A stretch of 64,000 nucleotides of DNA from Maribellus sp. CM-23 (GCF_021354595.1 NZ_JADWYJ010000001.1:1155446-1219445); one strand, 5' to 3'. Shown: positions 28,512 to 38,375, numbered from the stretch's first letter. A program made the numbers and translations. Notes: a model not told the origin generated them from the sequence alone.

Positions 28512-29087
28512 ATGTCAGAAGAAAAAATAAAGCATACCGAACAGGATGATCACATTACGGATCACGACTACGATGGAATAAAAGAGCTGGACAATCCGCC
28601 GCCGCGCTGGATCATGCTGCTTTTCTACATCACCATTGGCTGGGCTATTATTTACGGTGCCTATTATTTTTGGCTGAAAGAAGGCGACCACCAGGATGCG
28701 GAATACGCCCGTAAATCGGAAAAACACGATCAGAAATACCAGATTGCATCCTTATCGGCTGACGATTTGGTAGCGTTTACCGATGAAGTTTCGCTGGCCG
28801 AAGGCAAACAAATTTATACAGAAATGGCTTGCATGGCCTGCCACGGACTAAACGGCGAAGGCAATGCGATTGGCCCGAACCTGACGGATAAATTCTGGAT
28901 TCACGGATGCGATATACAGAGCGTGTTTAACGTGATTAAAAACGGGGTTCCGGCCAAAGGGATGACCGCTTTTAAAGGCCAGATCAGTGACGAGAAAATT
29001 CAGAAAGTAGCCAGTTACATCCTTAGCATGAAAGACTCGAATCCGGCAAATGCCAAAGATCCGCAGGGTGTTGAGTGTAACAACTAA
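28512..29087 (+). CDS. ccoP: cbb3 oxidase subunit III, monoheme CcoP
   Basis: A 191-residue membrane-anchored cytochrome c. The N-terminal cytoplasmic segment contains HDYDGIKELDNPPPRWIMLL, the conserved opening of CcoP/FixP with its N-terminal domain; one helix (LLFYITIGWAIIYGAYYF) follows. Only one heme motif is present, CMACH (Cys107, Cys110, His111), with a likely axial Met in GVPAKGMTAFKG. Classical CcoP has two c hemes; the missing one seems to be carried by the C-terminal domain of the CcoNO fusion. The gene is followed by a hairpin terminator before ccoG. Confidence 0.93.
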   Translation: MSEEKIKHTEQDDHITDHDYDGIKELDNPPPRWIMLLFYITIGWAIIYGAYYFWLKEGDHQDAEYARKSEKHDQKYQIASLSADDLVAFTDEVSLAEGKQIYTEMACMACHGLNGEGNAIGPNLTDKFWIHGCDIQSVFNVIKNGVPAKGMTAFKGQISDEKIQKVASYILSMKDSNPANAKDPQGVECNN

Positions 29088-29109
29088 TTTACAGATACAA
29101 AGAAGAGAG

Positions 29110-29133
29110 GGGAAGTTGCTTCCCCCTTTTTTA
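29110..29133 (+). terminator. Hairpin terminator between ccoP and ccoG
   Basis: The stem GGGGAAG/CTTCCCC with a TTG loop is followed by CTTTTTT, about 22 bp after the ccoP stop and 17 bp before the ccoG start. It would let structural genes exceed accessory genes by partial readthrough. Confidence 0.8.
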
Positions 29134-29149
29134 GTTTTATTTTGAACAT

Positions 29150-30511
29150 ATGCCAACTCAGGAATTAACTTTCAGGGACAAACCCATTAACCTGAACGAA
29201 CGGGGCGGAAGAAAATGGGTGTACGCAAAAAAACCTTCCGGAAAGTGGTGGAAGCGCCGGACCATTGTTGCCTGGCTGCTGCTGGCATTTTGGGTAGCGG
29301 TGCCTTTTATCCGAATCAACGGGAACCCGCTTATTTTACTTGATATCGCCAACCGGAAATTTATCATTTTTGGCGCTATCTTCTGGGCACAGGATACCTT
29401 TATCCTGGCCTTGCTGATGCTGTCGTTTGTACTGTTTGTCGTATTGTTTACCGTAACCTACGGACGTTTGTGGTGCGGCTGGACCTGCCCGCAAACCATC
29501 TTCCTGGAAATGGTTTTCCGGCGCATCGAATACCTGATTGAAGGCGACTACCGCGAGCGCCACCAACTGGACAACAGTCCGTGGACAACCAAGAAGATCT
29601 TCAAAAAGACACTTAAACACGGCATATTTATACTGATTTCGGTGGCCATGACCAATGTTTTCCTGATGTGGTTTATTGGCAGCGAACGCTGGTTGCAGTT
29701 GATCACCGAACCCATATCGCAGCATTTCGGAGGCTTCGCCATCATGTTGCTCATTTCGGCAGTGTTTTACTGGATCTACTCGTTTTTTCGCGAGCAGATT
29801 TGCACAATGGTTTGCCCTTACGGAAGAATGCAGGGGGTTTTGCTCGATTCAAAATCGATCATGGTTGCCTACGATTATGTGCGTGGCGAACCGCGCGGCG
29901 GCAGGGGAAGCGGCGATTGTACCGATTGCAAGCAATGTATTTCGGTGTGCCCCACCGGTATCGACATTCGGAACGGAACGCAGCTCGAATGTATCAATTG
30001 CACTGCCTGTATCGACCAGTGCAACAAAATCATGAAAGTGATCGGTAAGCCGCAGGGATTGATTCGTTATACCTCCGAGGCGGCTATTAAAGGCGGCCAC
30101 TCTTCGGTGTGGAACGCCAGAAACCGGGCTTACACAGTGGTACTTTTTATCATTTTTGCATTTTTTGTTTTCACGCTGGTTTCCCGTCCCGAAATTGAAA
30201 CAACCATTTTGCGCACTCCGGGACTGATTTACCAGGAACAGGATTCCACTTATTCCAATGTGTACAACATCAAAATCGTAAACAAAACCCACGAGGAAAT
30301 GCCTCTGGAACTTAGACTTCTCTCGCACAAAGGGAAAATTCAGATGGCAGGGAACTCAATGGTGATTAAGGACCAGGACAAATTCGAATCCACATTTTTA
30401 GTGTATATTCAGAAACCGGAAATTACGAGCGATAAAACCGAGATCGAATTTGGAATTTTCAGCAACGATAAGCTATTGGAAAAATATACGACCAGTTTTG
30501 TTGGGCCGTAG
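29150..30511 (+). CDS. ccoG: cbb3 oxidase accessory protein CcoG
   Basis: A 453-residue membrane ferredoxin of the CcoG/FixG/RdxA family, a cupric reductase-like factor for cbb3 assembly. It has five helices, the family block RLWCGWTCPQTIFLEMVFRR, then two 4Fe-4S motifs: CTDCKQCISVCPTG and CINCTACIDQC. The C-terminal Ig-like domain (from about residue 360, YSNVYNIKIVNKTHEEMPLE) is typical. It starts 62 bp after ccoP, beyond a terminator. Confidence 0.95.
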   Translation: MPTQELTFRDKPINLNERGGRKWVYAKKPSGKWWKRRTIVAWLLLAFWVAVPFIRINGNPLILLDIANRKFIIFGAIFWAQDTFILALLMLSFVLFVVLFTVTYGRLWCGWTCPQTIFLEMVFRRIEYLIEGDYRERHQLDNSPWTTKKIFKKTLKHGIFILISVAMTNVFLMWFIGSERWLQLITEPISQHFGGFAIMLLISAVFYWIYSFFREQICTMVCPYGRMQGVLLDSKSIMVAYDYVRGEPRGGRGSGDCTDCKQCISVCPTGIDIRNGTQLECINCTACIDQCNKIMKVIGKPQGLIRYTSEAAIKGGHSSVWNARNRAYTVVLFIIFAFFVFTLVSRPEIETTILRTPGLIYQEQDSTYSNVYNIKIVNKTHEEMPLELRLLSHKGKIQMAGNSMVIKDQDKFESTFLVYIQKPEITSDKTEIEFGIFSNDKLLEKYTTSFVGP

Positions 30512-30587
30512 GAATAAGTTTGCAGTCGCAGTTGACCATAGTTGACAGTCGCAGTTATTAGTTTAGAGAAAATTAGAATCAGTTGAT
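30512..30587. repeat. Short-word repeat between ccoG and ccoH
   Basis: The spacer contains the words gcagtcgcagttgacc and gacagtcgcagttatt. The same word, acagtcgcagttgccagtcg, occurs near 50962, and inverted forms occur near 1030-1170. It appears non-coding. Confidence 0.5.
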
Positions 30588-31031
30588 ATGAAGAAATTTA
30601 CGTGGGGGACAGGAATTTTTCTTTTTCTGGTACTGTTTTTAGCAGGATCAGCCGTCTTTATCATTTTTGCATCGCGGCAAACGGTTAACCTTGTTCACAA
30701 GGATTATTACGAGAAAGGCGTGGATTATTCCGAAGAAATCAGGGTAAAAGAGCGGTCGAAAGAATTTTTGGATGCTTTGGATATTCAGACCACCAACGAA
30801 AGTCTTCTGGTAAACATCGCTCCGGAAGTTGCGGCCAAAATCGATTCCGGAAGCATGTATTTGTACCGTCCTTCCGACAGTAAGAGTGACATTACTCTTT
30901 CCCTGGAAGCGCCCACCAGCCAGGTTTCTTTTCTGAAATCGGAACTAAAAAACGGGAGGTACATCCTCAAGTTCTCCTGGTACACCAAAGGCGTAAAATA
31001 CCAGATACAACGGCCGGTAAACGTACAATAA
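30588..31031 (+). CDS. ccoH: cbb3 oxidase assembly protein CcoH/FixH
   Basis: A 147-residue membrane-anchored protein with an N-terminal helix (GIFLFLVLFLAGSAVFIIF) and the conserved VNLVHKDYYEKGVDYSEEI that marks the FixH/CcoH family. The remaining beta-rich domain faces the periplasm. CcoH associates with the cbb3 complex during assembly. It follows ccoG in the usual GH order. Confidence 0.92.
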   Translation: MKKFTWGTGIFLFLVLFLAGSAVFIIFASRQTVNLVHKDYYEKGVDYSEEIRVKERSKEFLDALDIQTTNESLLVNIAPEVAAKIDSGSMYLYRPSDSKSDITLSLEAPTSQVSFLKSELKNGRYILKFSWYTKGVKYQIQRPVNVQ

Positions 31032-31052
31032 CCTGGACTGACACTTCATTAC

Positions 31053-31060
31053 TAACTTTA
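31053..31060 (+). promoter_or_regulatory. Possible -7 element before TauE/SafE-like gene
   Basis: TAACTTTA matches seven of eight fixed and free positions of TAnnTTTG and lies 16 bp before the ATG at 31077. No clear -33 element was seen. Confidence 0.3.
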
Positions 31061-31076
31061 GTACAATATAATTGCC

Positions 31077-31844
31077 ATGACAATTCTTTTATCAGCACTT
31101 GTACTCGGATTAATGGGTAGCTTTCACTGCGCGGGTATGTGCGGCCCCATTGCCGTTGCACTGCCCCTGCACGGGAACACCGTTTCGCAAAAAATATTTG
31201 GAGGCACGCTTTACAATATCGGCCGTACCATCACCTACGGAATAATGGGCGCCGTTTTTGGCTTGCTCGGACAAGGTCTGCATTTAATCGGTTTTCAGCA
31301 AAAAGTTTCAGTGCTGATGGGCGCCTTAATGATCATCTCTGTACTTTTTCCGGCACTTTTCAGAAACCAGTACAGCCTCGATAAAAGCTGGTTTTCCTTT
31401 GTTGGAAAGCTCAAAAAAACCATCGGAAAAATGTTTGCCATCCGTTCGTTTCAAAGCCTGTTTTTTATCGGAATGCTCAACGGGCTACTCCCCTGCGGAC
31501 TGGTTTACATGGCCATTGCCGGAGCTATCGGCACCGGAGGCGTGGCAGAAGGCTCTTTGTACATGATCCTGTTCGGACTGGGTACTATACCGATGTTGCT
31601 GGCCATCTCGCTGGCCGGAAACATAATGAGCATTGCCGTTCGTAAACGAATCAACAAACTGATTCCCGTTCTTGTGGTAATTGTGGGCCTATTGTTTATT
31701 CTCCGGGGCCTGAGTTTGGGAATACCTTACCTGAGTCCGCCCAAACAGAAGATTGAACAAAAATTTGAAAAAAGCCTTCAGTCTGAAGCCGAGGAGCTGC
31801 ACCAAGAGTCGAAAGGAGATTGTTGTAAGGGAAACATCGAATAA
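31077..31844 (+). CDS. TauE/SafE-family (DsbD-like) membrane protein of cbb3 locus
   Basis: A 255-residue protein with about six helices. The N-terminus GSFHCAGMCGPIAVALPL and the mid-protein NGLLPCGLVYMAIAGAIG are the paired Cys-containing helices typical of the sulfite exporter TauE/SafE (DsbD_2/UreH-like) proteins found beside ccoGH in many genomes. The tail is charged and ends in DCCKGNIE. A role in copper supply or thiol transfer for cbb3 assembly is suggested by the invariant Cys residues and location, though the family name implies sulfite export. I favour the assembly role. Confidence 0.82.
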   Translation: MTILLSALVLGLMGSFHCAGMCGPIAVALPLHGNTVSQKIFGGTLYNIGRTITYGIMGAVFGLLGQGLHLIGFQQKVSVLMGALMIISVLFPALFRNQYSLDKSWFSFVGKLKKTIGKMFAIRSFQSLFFIGMLNGLLPCGLVYMAIAGAIGTGGVAEGSLYMILFGLGTIPMLLAISLAGNIMSIAVRKRINKLIPVLVVIVGLLFILRGLSLGIPYLSPPKQKIEQKFEKSLQSEAEELHQESKGDCCKGNIE

Positions 31845-32084
31845 ATTATCTGGAAGAAAAAGAGCTCGTACATTGGCTCTGGTTTCCATCTCTAAAATTA
31901 TGGAAACTTAAAAAGGTATAAAGAAAGTTAAGCTATCATGTAAATCACGCTGGCTTTCATAATTTTACCTTGATACCAAATTGGAAAGCGAACAGAAATG
32001 GGATGAAACCACTTTTGTCCAATTCCTTGTCTTCACTCAGATACTTAAATGCCGGCTAATAATTAAACAGACAAATTATTGTAA

Positions 32085-32786
32085 ATGAAACAGAAATTCT
32101 TCCCACGCATTGTTTTGTTTATTTGTGTTTTGTTCGTCTTTCATTTTAACTCTACCGCTCAATCTGAAATTGAATGGAAGGATACGATCAGGATAAAAAA
32201 CAATCTGTTTCCGAATACCCTGCCTCCCGAAGCCTTTCCCCTTTCAACGCTCTTATCTCTAACGCTGAACAAAATGCAGTTATTACCGGATAACTCCCCA
32301 ACGGTTTATCAGTTCAAACCCCAATCGAAACAGTTTAATACTTTTTCGTTCAGCCAGGCAAAGATTGAGTCTGAAATCCCATCAATCGGATTCTCCCACC
32401 AGTTCAACAACACACTTACCTACAGAGACGGAAACAAACTTGTTGCCTCTGCCGGAATTGGGCTTGTACACCAGAACTCCGTTCTAAATGCCCATACACC
32501 CAACTACCAGCTAAATTTTCAGGCTTATTTAGAATATGAACTGACAGATTGGGTAAGTGCCTATTTTCACGGCCAGTATGTTACGCCATCGTTAACGGTC
32601 GATAATAAATTTATAGATCCGCTCATGCTTTGGAGTCCAATATTTGAACAAACAGAGATAGGAACCGGGCTACAGGCAAAATATAAAAAGGTAAAACTGG
32701 ATATTGGAATGAAGAAAACGTTTAACACTCAAATCCGCGATTATGGTGTAAAATCGATGCATTCCAAGTTAATCCTCGGTTTTTAA
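32085..32786 (+). CDS. Exported protein, probable outer-membrane beta-barrel
   Basis: A 233-residue protein with a signal peptide (residues 1-25, ending NSTAQ). The last two thirds alternate polar and hydrophobic residues with aromatic girdles (LVASAGIGLVHQ, YQLNFQAYLEYELTDWVSAY, LQAKYKKVKLDIGM) and end in LILGF, a terminal aromatic residue as in outer-membrane barrels. I do not recognise a named family. It lies between the TauE/SafE gene and ccoI, with 240 and 117 bp gaps, so it may be an independent unit rather than part of the oxidase system. Confidence 0.55.
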   Translation: MKQKFFPRIVLFICVLFVFHFNSTAQSEIEWKDTIRIKNNLFPNTLPPEAFPLSTLLSLTLNKMQLLPDNSPTVYQFKPQSKQFNTFSFSQAKIESEIPSIGFSHQFNNTLTYRDGNKLVASAGIGLVHQNSVLNAHTPNYQLNFQAYLEYELTDWVSAYFHGQYVTPSLTVDNKFIDPLMLWSPIFEQTEIGTGLQAKYKKVKLDIGMKKTFNTQIRDYGVKSMHSKLILGF

Positions 32787-32903
32787 ATTGAATGGAATTG
32801 TCTTCCGGGAAAATGCTTGTTTAAGAACCGCCCAGTTGAATTTGGCCTTGTGTCTTAACCTGAAAGCAGTTCCCGGAAATGATTATTTTCGCACAGGAAA
32901 TTT

Positions 32904-35297
32904 ATGAAGAACAAGGAAAATAATAATGCGTGTGTGCATTGCGGAGCCGATTGCGGCAAAGAGCCTGTAATGTGGAACGACCTGCACTTTTGCTGTAACG
33001 GCTGTCTTACCGTGTATCAGCTTCTGAATGAAAACAAGCTGTACAACTATTACAAACTGGAAGAAACACCCGGGATAAAAGTTGAAACCACTGAGTTTGG
33101 AAACAAATATGCTTTTCTCGACAACGAAGAAGTAAAACAGAAACTCATTTCATTTACCGAAGGCAGCATTTCAAAAGTGAGGTTTTTTATTCCGGTAATT
33201 CACTGCGCTTCGTGCATTTGGCTCCTCGAACATCTGCAAAAGCTACATTCGGGAGTAAAGCACTCGTTTGTGAATTTCACCAAAAAGGAAGTCGACATTA
33301 CTTTCGATGAAAGCCGGATCACCTTGCGGCAATTGGTCGAACTGCTTTCTTCCATTCATTACATCCCGGATTTGTCGCAAAGTTTATCCGATAAAAAAGA
33401 CGATAAATCATACAAAAAACTGTTGTATAAAATCGGGCTGGCAGGTTTTGTTTTTGTGAATGTAATGACATACAGCCTCCCGGCCTACTTTAACGGCGAG
33501 CCACTGAGCGACAAATTGCAGACGCTGTTTAATATCCTCAGCTACATACTCGTAATTCCGGTCACCTTCTACAGTGGCAGCGATTATTACATTTCTGCCT
33601 TCAAAAACCTGGTAAAGAAAAACATCAGCATCGATCTTCCCATTGCCTTGGGTATTATCGTACTGTTTGGGGTCACCACCTACGAAGTAATGTCGGGATT
33701 GGGCCCAGGATACAGCGATAGCCTTTCTGGACTGATTTTCTTCCTGCTGGTAGGAAAATGGTTCCAGAGCAAAACCTACGAAGCGCTTTCGTTCGAACGA
33801 AATTACAAATCGTATTTCCCCATCGCTGTTACGAAAATCAATAAACAGGTAGAAGAAAGTATTCTGCTCGAAAGAATCGACGTTGACGATGTGTTGCTCA
33901 TTCGCAACAAGGAGCTGATACCCGCCGACTGCGAACTTCTGGAAGGAGATGCACGCATCGACTACAGCTTTGTTACGGGCGAATCTACTCCGGTGACAAA
34001 AAAAGCGGGTGATTTTATTTACGCCGGCGGACGACAAATGGGTGGGATTATCCGCATAAAAGTTAAAAAAGAGGTCAACCAGAGTCACCTCACCAAACTC
34101 TGGAACCAGGATGCCACTTACCACAAACCCAGCGACACGCTAAAGACCCTCTCCGACCGCATCAGCAAATATTTTACGCTGATTGTGATTGCCATTGGCA
34201 TTACAGGGTTTACCTTTTGGATGTTAAAAGGGGAAACTCATACGGCCGTTTTTGTTTTCACGGCGGTTCTGATTGTGGCTTGTCCCTGTGCGCTTGCGCT
34301 TTCCATCCCGTTTACCTTCGGAAATACCATGCGAATTTTCGGCCGCAAGGGGCTTTACATTAAAAATACCGACGTAATTGAAAAGCTTTCCCACATCAAC
34401 ACCATTGTTTTCGATAAAACCGGCACCCTCACACAACCCAATCAGAATGTGGTCGGATATTCGGGAGAAACACTTTCAGACTCAGAATCGGAAGCTGTTT
34501 TCTCGTTGACCAAACAGTCGACCCATCCTCTGAGTGAAGCCTTAAACCAGTTCTTTAACAACCTGACCTACCGCACTCCCGAACATTTTGTGGAAGTAGC
34601 CGGGCGCGGAATCTTTGGGAAGGTGAACAACATGGAAGTTCAAATAGGTTCGGAAGAATACGTTACTGGGGCAACAAAGGCTTCCGCCAAAAAATCTTCT
34701 ACGGTTTATGTTTCCATCAACGGACAGATGAAAGGGCATTATACCATCAGCAATCAGTACCGAAATGGATTGAGTGAAGTTTTAAAGACCTTGAAAAACC
34801 AGTTTGGCCTTTACCTGGTGTCGGGCGACAACGACGCCGAGGCTGGCAATCTCTCCACTTATTTCAACAGCCAGCACCTGCTTTTCAACCAAAAGCCGGG
34901 AGACAAAGCCGAATTCATTAAAAACCTGCAAAGCAAAGGCAACACGGTTTTAATGACAGGCGACGGGCTAAACGATGCCGGAGCACTTATGCAAAGCGAT
35001 GTAGCTCTTACCATTGCCGATAAAGCCTATCACTTTTCGCCTGCCAGCGATGCTGTGCTTGAAGCCGGCCAATTTCACCGCCTTGCCGCTTTTATCCGCT
35101 TTACGCACACATCGCTCCGCATTGTAAAAATGGCCTTCATTATTTCCTTTTGTTACAACATCGTAGGAATTTCATTTGCCATCAGCGGAAATCTTTCGCC
35201 GGTGGTAGCCGCCATTTTAATGCCCATCAGTTCGGTTTCGGTGGTGGCCTTTGCCACTTTTGTTACCCGGCTGGCCGGACAAATGAGGCTAAAATAA
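32904..35297 (+). CDS. ccoI: Copper P1B-type ATPase CcoI
   Basis: A 797-residue P-type ATPase that pumps Cu(I) toward the cbb3 oxidase. The N-terminus has a Cys-rich metal-binding region (CVHCGADC, then HFCCNGC) and a HCASC heavy-metal motif (Cys111, Cys114). Eight helices include the CPC motif (Cys460-Pro461-Cys462, VACPCALALS). The phosphorylation site is Asp504 in DKTGTLT; further motifs are SYSFVTGESTPV-like TGES in FVTGEST, HPLSEAL, and GDGLNDAGAL. The double N-terminal metal region is typical of CcoI/CopA2-type rather than detoxifying CopA. Context with ccoGH agrees. Confidence 0.93.
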   Translation: MKNKENNNACVHCGADCGKEPVMWNDLHFCCNGCLTVYQLLNENKLYNYYKLEETPGIKVETTEFGNKYAFLDNEEVKQKLISFTEGSISKVRFFIPVIHCASCIWLLEHLQKLHSGVKHSFVNFTKKEVDITFDESRITLRQLVELLSSIHYIPDLSQSLSDKKDDKSYKKLLYKIGLAGFVFVNVMTYSLPAYFNGEPLSDKLQTLFNILSYILVIPVTFYSGSDYYISAFKNLVKKNISIDLPIALGIIVLFGVTTYEVMSGLGPGYSDSLSGLIFFLLVGKWFQSKTYEALSFERNYKSYFPIAVTKINKQVEESILLERIDVDDVLLIRNKELIPADCELLEGDARIDYSFVTGESTPVTKKAGDFIYAGGRQMGGIIRIKVKKEVNQSHLTKLWNQDATYHKPSDTLKTLSDRISKYFTLIVIAIGITGFTFWMLKGETHTAVFVFTAVLIVACPCALALSIPFTFGNTMRIFGRKGLYIKNTDVIEKLSHINTIVFDKTGTLTQPNQNVVGYSGETLSDSESEAVFSLTKQSTHPLSEALNQFFNNLTYRTPEHFVEVAGRGIFGKVNNMEVQIGSEEYVTGATKASAKKSSTVYVSINGQMKGHYTISNQYRNGLSEVLKTLKNQFGLYLVSGDNDAEAGNLSTYFNSQHLLFNQKPGDKAEFIKNLQSKGNTVLMTGDGLNDAGALMQSDVALTIADKAYHFSPASDAVLEAGQFHRLAAFIRFTHTSLRIVKMAFIISFCYNIVGISFAISGNLSPVVAAILMPISSVSVVAFATFVTRLAGQMRLK

Positions 35298-35539
35298 GCC
35301 ACTAGATTCTGCTAGCAAACAGGCAATGGATTACTCAATAAAAAAACAGTTAAGGAATAAATTACTGTATTCTAAATACTTCAGGCAATAGAAAATTAAA
35401 AGTTGATAGAAACCCAAAAGCGGCTAAATCAGACCCGATATTTGCACGCTAGTTGGTTGTTTTTATTTTTTTAATTCGTCACTTATTATTTATTAGTTCT
35501 TTAATTCTTTCTATTTTTAGCGGTCAAAACCAAATAATA

Positions 35540-36286
35540 ATGATTAACGGGAAAAAAGTTGTAGTTGTACTTCCAGCCTACAACGCCTCAAAAACACTTG
35601 AAATTACTTACCAAGAAATTGATTTCGCTATTGTTGACGATGTAATATTGGTGGACGACCTTAGCAAAGACGACACGGTTGAAGTGGGGAAAAAACTGGG
35701 AATAAAACACATTGTAATTCACGAACAAAACAAAGGGTACGGAGGTAACCAGAAATCGTGTTACAACAAAGCCCTCGAACTTGGGGCCGATATTGTGATT
35801 ATGTTGCATCCTGATTATCAATACACACCAAAGCTGATACCAGCCATGTCGAGCCTACTAGGTAGCGGACTTTACCACGTAGTTTTGGGTTCCAGAATCC
35901 TGGGAAAAGGAGCCTTAAAAGGTGGAATGCCAATGATTAAATATATCTCAAACCGCGGACTAACCCTTATCCAGAACATTTTAATGAATGCCAAGCTGTC
36001 AGAATACCATACAGGCTACCGGGCTTTTACGCGAGAAGTTTTGGAAAAGGTTAATTATAATGCCAATTCCGATAATTTTGTGTTTGATAACCAAATGCTG
36101 GCACAAATCTGGTACGCCGGGTACGAAATTGCTGAGATTACCTGCCCCACCAAGTATTTTGACGATGCATCGAGCATCAACCTGAAAAACAGCACGGTAT
36201 ATGCACTGGGGGTTTTGAGAACTTCGGTTCAGTTTAGATTGCAGAAGTGGGGGTTATTGAAAAATAAGATATTTCAACTTTTATAG
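35540..36286 (+). CDS. Glycosyltransferase family 2, DPM1-like
   Basis: A 248-residue GT-A enzyme that should add a sugar to a lipid carrier. Motifs are VVVVLPAYNASKTL at the N-terminus, DDVILVDDLSKDDT, and the D-x-D equivalent HPDYQYTPKLIP, with the acceptor-side GSRILG and HTGYRAF. There are no C-terminal helices, unlike the second GT2 at 43790. The ATG at 35540 gives the normal start (MINGKKVVVV); the longer frame adds a run of hydrophobic residues that family members lack. A GATATTTG -7-like element lies at 35437-35444. It heads the 35.5-44.7 kb glycan locus. Confidence 0.88.
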   Translation: MINGKKVVVVLPAYNASKTLEITYQEIDFAIVDDVILVDDLSKDDTVEVGKKLGIKHIVIHEQNKGYGGNQKSCYNKALELGADIVIMLHPDYQYTPKLIPAMSSLLGSGLYHVVLGSRILGKGALKGGMPMIKYISNRGLTLIQNILMNAKLSEYHTGYRAFTREVLEKVNYNANSDNFVFDNQMLAQIWYAGYEIAEITCPTKYFDDASSINLKNSTVYALGVLRTSVQFRLQKWGLLKNKIFQLL

Positions 36287-36304
36287 ATATTAAAATAGCC
36301 CTCT

Positions 36305-38278
36305 ATGAATAAATTGAAGCAAATAATCACAAAAGAAAGACTGCCATTCACTTTATTAATTTTGTTTGCAGTCATCTTTTTGTCAGCAGGGTTGGCAAAT
36401 CATTTTTGTTTCAGGTCATTTACTTTTGATTACGGCAACTATAACTTTGCATTTTGGGACTACTCTCATTTTCGGATAAGCTCTATTCCAACTTATCCGG
36501 GAAATTTCCTACAAGATCATTTTTCGTTTACCTTATTTTATTTCACACCTGTTTATTGGCTACTCAACTGGTTAACAGGAACATATACATTAATCATTAT
36601 TCAACATGTTCTAATGGCCGTAGCTGCCTGGTATAGTTATAAACTGGTAAGACTAAAAACAGGCAACCTATGGATTGGAATAGCACTGATTGCATACTAT
36701 TACTTGCTATTGGGCCGCTTTACAATGTTATCTTGCGATGTAAATCTTGCAGTAATGTCTTCGGCATTTATTCCTATTTTTCTATATTATTTTCAGATAC
36801 GAAAATATCTTATTGCCTTTATCGTCTTCATTTTAGCACTATTGTCCAGAGAAAATATTCCAATCTGGTTTATCTTCATATTCGTAGTGTTGATGCTTGA
36901 GCACAAAAAAGAAAAGAAAGTAGCCTTATTATGTATAGGAGGGATATTGATCTCCTTACTATACTTTATCCTTCTTTTCAAAGTTATAATTCCATCAATA
37001 GAGAACGAAGAGAAACAATTTACTTTATTTAATTATTCAGCCTTAGGCGAGAACCCGGGAACAGCATTATTGTTCGTTTTTAAACACCCGATTGAAACCC
37101 TCAAATTATTTTTTATCAACCACACAGAAAATCCTGCCAATAATGGGATAAAAGTAGAGTTCTATCTGGTCTATCTAATTTCAGGAGGAATATTGCTTTT
37201 ATGGCGACCTAAATATTTTATTTGGCTTATTCCTATTGTGGCTCAAAAAGTTCTAAACGATGCTCCTTTACGATGGGGTATTGCGACTTACTACTCAACT
37301 GAGATAATTACTCTATTGCCCCTATCGGTTATGTTAACAATATCCGATATAAGAAATAAAAAAGTACAGAATTACCTTACACTTATTACATGTATTGCGG
37401 CTTTATCTATGACCATTCACAAAATGGATCGTTCTAATGTGAAAGTTCCTGATGCGTTTATTCCGGCTAAGGAGAAATTTTATGGGAAAAGTTTTTATCA
37501 CTCTCCTTATCAATTATTAACAACGCACAAACTTATAAATGAAATACCTCTTGAAGCAAAAGTAAGTGCTTCCGACCACCTATTGGCTCATCTTGCACAA
37601 CGTCAATACATCTATTTGTTTCCAGAGGTGAATGATGCAGAATACATTGTTTTCTCAGTTTTCGACAACTATTTTCTGATGTCGCACATGGAAAATGAAA
37701 CGCGAAGAAACAAATACTTCAATTCTCCCGAATGGAAAGTGATTAATGAAGCTTTCCCGGTATTTCTATTGAAACGGACTACTAACCTGGACTCCTCGGA
37801 TAACCATTCCGTCTTTGACAACTATCAAACAAAAACATTGTTTTGTGATTTTGAGAACGTGGATACAACTACAAATCTAATTCTGTTTAACAATACTGAC
37901 CTGACCGTCGATTTAAAAAACAATCAAAGCACAAATGTCTTCAAAAGCAAGCAAAACAGCCTTGTGTTAAGTAGACAAAATCCTTTTGGAAAAGCTATAA
38001 GTTTTAATGCAGAGGCAGGACAAAAATATATAAAGGTTAATGTTTGGGTAAAAGGAAACGAAGAGAAAGCTTTTATTGTCGCCAAATACAACCATATTTT
38101 CAACTACCATAGTAATACGGTGACAGAACAGGATGATACAGGATGGAAACAACTTGAGTTAACCTGCTGGTTGCCACGAAAAAAGGATAATAATGAATTC
38201 TTTATCTATTTGTGGAATGCAAATGAAGACCCGATTTATTTTGACGACTTAAGTATTACTATTTGGCACGAAAATTAA
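36305..38278 (+). CDS. DUF2079 GT-C-like membrane protein with C-terminal jelly roll
   Basis: A 657-residue protein. About 11 helices fill residues 15-375. The DUF2079 hallmarks are an early acidic loop (FTFDYGNYNFAFWDYSHF) and a QDHFSFTLFYFTPVYWLL segment, as in GT-C-type lipid-linked sugar transferases. After a 100-residue soluble region, residues of about 510-657 form a beta-rich domain ending WKQLELTCWL and DPIYFDDLSITIW, a pattern that resembles CBM4/9-type carbohydrate-binding jelly rolls. It begins 18 bp after the GT2 gene, suggesting one operon. The gene is AT-rich relative to the respiratory block. Sugar and acceptor are unknown. Confidence 0.72.
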   Translation: MNKLKQIITKERLPFTLLILFAVIFLSAGLANHFCFRSFTFDYGNYNFAFWDYSHFRISSIPTYPGNFLQDHFSFTLFYFTPVYWLLNWLTGTYTLIIIQHVLMAVAAWYSYKLVRLKTGNLWIGIALIAYYYLLLGRFTMLSCDVNLAVMSSAFIPIFLYYFQIRKYLIAFIVFILALLSRENIPIWFIFIFVVLMLEHKKEKKVALLCIGGILISLLYFILLFKVIIPSIENEEKQFTLFNYSALGENPGTALLFVFKHPIETLKLFFINHTENPANNGIKVEFYLVYLISGGILLLWRPKYFIWLIPIVAQKVLNDAPLRWGIATYYSTEIITLLPLSVMLTISDIRNKKVQNYLTLITCIAALSMTIHKMDRSNVKVPDAFIPAKEKFYGKSFYHSPYQLLTTHKLINEIPLEAKVSASDHLLAHLAQRQYIYLFPEVNDAEYIVFSVFDNYFLMSHMENETRRNKYFNSPEWKVINEAFPVFLLKRTTNLDSSDNHSVFDNYQTKTLFCDFENVDTTTNLILFNNTDLTVDLKNNQSTNVFKSKQNSLVLSRQNPFGKAISFNAEAGQKYIKVNVWVKGNEEKAFIVAKYNHIFNYHSNTVTEQDDTGWKQLELTCWLPRKKDNNEFFIYLWNANEDPIYFDDLSITIWHEN

Positions 38279-38375
38279 CAGATAATATCAAAAAGTAAAG
38301 AGTTAGCTTTGTTAGAATATAAAAGCCGCTTGCTTTTCTTTTACGTTAGAATGCTATTAAAAATTTATCGATAAA

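Noticed and set aside
32801..32877. TTCCGGGAA/TTCCCGGAA inverted repeat upstream of ccoI
   Set aside because: The arms are about 60 bp apart with no T-run or promoter relation; may be chance.
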